Source: WJLC01 sp964600865 (GTDB lineage: Archaea > Nanobdellota > Nanobdellia > Pacearchaeales > GW2011-AR1). Taken from it: a DNA stretch of 42,972 nucleotides. Made by a program: the position numbers and the translations under genes. The DNA lies in contig CAZRJP010000002.1 in assembly GCA_964600865.1 (NCBI GenBank), forward strand, positions 1-42,972. The letters are read 5' to 3'. The notes beneath the pieces were generated by a model. That model did no database searches, had not been told where the DNA came from, and saw only the letters and a list, made by a program, of their open reading frames with translations. Shown piece after piece: positions 42,677 through 42,972 of the stretch; position 1 is the stretch's first letter; each line of letters starts with the position of its first letter.

Positions 42677-42758
42677 CTTATAAATGAATTAGACATTTAA
42701 ATTGTGAGTGAGCCTTTAAGCTCTAACCTAATCTATTGATCAGATTAAGTTGGCTTAT
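42677..42758 (+). promoter_or_regulatory. Promoter and structured leader of tRNA-Ile
   Basis: TATA-like acttataaatg at 42677-42687 predicts a start near 42705, some 55 nt before the tRNA. The leader could fold into GAGC/GCTC (42710-42713 with 42720-42723) and TAATCT/AGATTA (42729-42734 with 42742-42747, extended by AAC/GTT). It starts with GAGCCTTTAAGCTC, resembling the tRNA's own GAGCCTGTAGCTC. Confidence 0.45.
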
Positions 42759-42869
42759 GAGCCTGTAGCTCAGTCTGGTCAGAGCACTACATTCTGTTAT
42801 AGAATAAAATCTATACAGAAGGTGATTCTGATAAGGTAGGGGTCCACGGTTCAAATCCGTGCAGGCTCA
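42759..42869 (+). tRNA. tRNA-Ile (anticodon GAT) with intron at 30/31
   Basis: Exon 1 is 42759-42790 and exon 2 is 42827-42869, giving a 75-nt tRNA. Acceptor GAGCCTG/CAGGCTC with discriminator A, D-arm GCTC/GAGC, T-arm CACGG/CCGTG with loop TTCAAAT. The spliced anticodon arm is CTACT/GGTAG with loop CTGATAA, so anticodon GAT. The intron (42791-42826, 36 nt) folds with TTCTGT/ACAGAA and CACT/GGTG helices separated by 3-nt bulges ACA and ATT, the archaeal splicing endonuclease motif. CCA is not encoded. Confidence 0.9.
42791..42826 (+). other. tRNA-Ile intron (36 nt)
   Basis: Bounded by cleavage in the bulges AC|A and AT|T. The central 4-bp helix is exon CACT (42786-42789) minus wobble with GGTG (42821-42824), the outer helix is TTCTGT (42792-42797) with ACAGAA (42815-42820). 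The 30/31 location is inside the anticodon stem, not at the usual 37/38. Confidence 0.85.
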
Positions 42870-42928
42870 TTCATATTCTATTTATATTAAAGATAATTGA
42901 ATTAAAAATAAGAATCCTGTGCTAGACC

Positions 42929-42942
42929 AGGACATATGTCCT
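42929..42942. other. Perfect palindrome at window end
   Basis: AGGACATATGTCCT is fully palindromic over 14 bp and is GC-richer than its flanks. It lies in the last 100 bases, 60 bp after the tRNA. It may be part of a structured RNA or a regulatory site of a gene beyond the window; nothing else can be said. Confidence 0.35.
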
Positions 42943-42972
42943 AGGCAAAACCAAAAATTAGTTCTGAGATGA

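Noticed and set aside
42759..42869. Anticodon CTG (Gln) read from the unspliced CTACATTCTG.
   Set aside because: It requires a G-A mismatch at 31-39 and no consistent intron junction; the 30/31 intron gives a perfect Ile(GAT) loop, correct length and a bulge-helix-bulge.
42911..42972. Possible second tRNA or C/D box sRNA at the window end.
   Set aside because: Neither strand gives a cloverleaf or a C/D box pair; only a 14-bp palindrome can be supported.

Overview
The window is a strongly A+T-rich, gene-dense archaeal chromosome segment. The information-processing genes are archaeal: family B DNA polymerase, FEN1, RadB, an Nre repair protein, RpoL, TFS, an MBF1-like factor, aRF1, NAC, Sec61-beta, a Cdc48-type AAA ATPase and type II methionine aminopeptidase. 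Very short intergenic gaps, TATA-like boxes close to start codons (many genes look leaderless), small divergent proteins and many Lys-rich tails suggest a DPANN archaeon of the Woesearchaeota/Pacearchaeota kind. That placement is an inference, not a phylogenetic result.

Layout. 1-2060: AmmeMemoRadiSam cluster (AMMECR1-domain gene that looks disrupted, radical SAM enzyme, divergent Memo-like gene). 2044-5617: VanZ-like protein, anchored thioredoxin-fold protein, HerA-like ATPase, a duplicated 3' end of that gene, a small Cys protein and an acyl-carrier-like protein. 5618-7400: Trm5-like methyltransferase preceded by an MNT-HEPN toxin-antitoxin-like pair, which sits between two perfect 32-bp copies of the methyltransferase gene start. 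7488-14242: coiled-coil membrane protein, FEN1, unknown protein, PolB, MetAP. 14254-18256: Zn-ribbon/AbrB-like regulator and Cdc48 ATPase, divergent from signal peptidase, TFS and a tiny membrane protein. 18348-21287: envelope proteins, a membrane-tethered winged-helix protein, tRNA-Lys(CTT), a small membrane protein and a winged-helix regulator. 21486-25499: phosphoesterase, unknown protein, topoisomerase I, unknown protein. 25496-35661 is one long minus-strand block: ValRS, aRF1 (with an intein), ScpB, GT2 glycosyltransferase, anchored thioredoxin-like protein, MBF1-like factor, unknown protein, RpoL, RadB, Nre. 35713-38147 is a plus-strand block: Sec61-beta, NAC, two related helical proteins, MinD-like ATPase. 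38153-42869: split MetRS, unknown protein, MFS transporter, Zn-ribbon/Hsp20-like protein and an intron-containing tRNA-Ile(GAT).

The most notable points are: (i) a mini-intein inserted exactly after the catalytic GGQ of aRF1; (ii) an MNT-HEPN cassette bounded by 32-bp direct repeats that duplicate the trm5 start, with its own promoter and a palindromic operator-like site; (iii) two further duplications of gene 3' ends (45 bp after the HerA-like gene, a 22-bp tandem after the gene at 22155); (iv) a tRNA-Ile intron at the unusual 30/31 position with a bulge-helix-bulge; (v) Tyr-to-His changes in both polymerase motifs A and B of PolB. I saw no CRISPR array, rRNA or transposase gene. No gene-free stretch exceeds about 250 bases.
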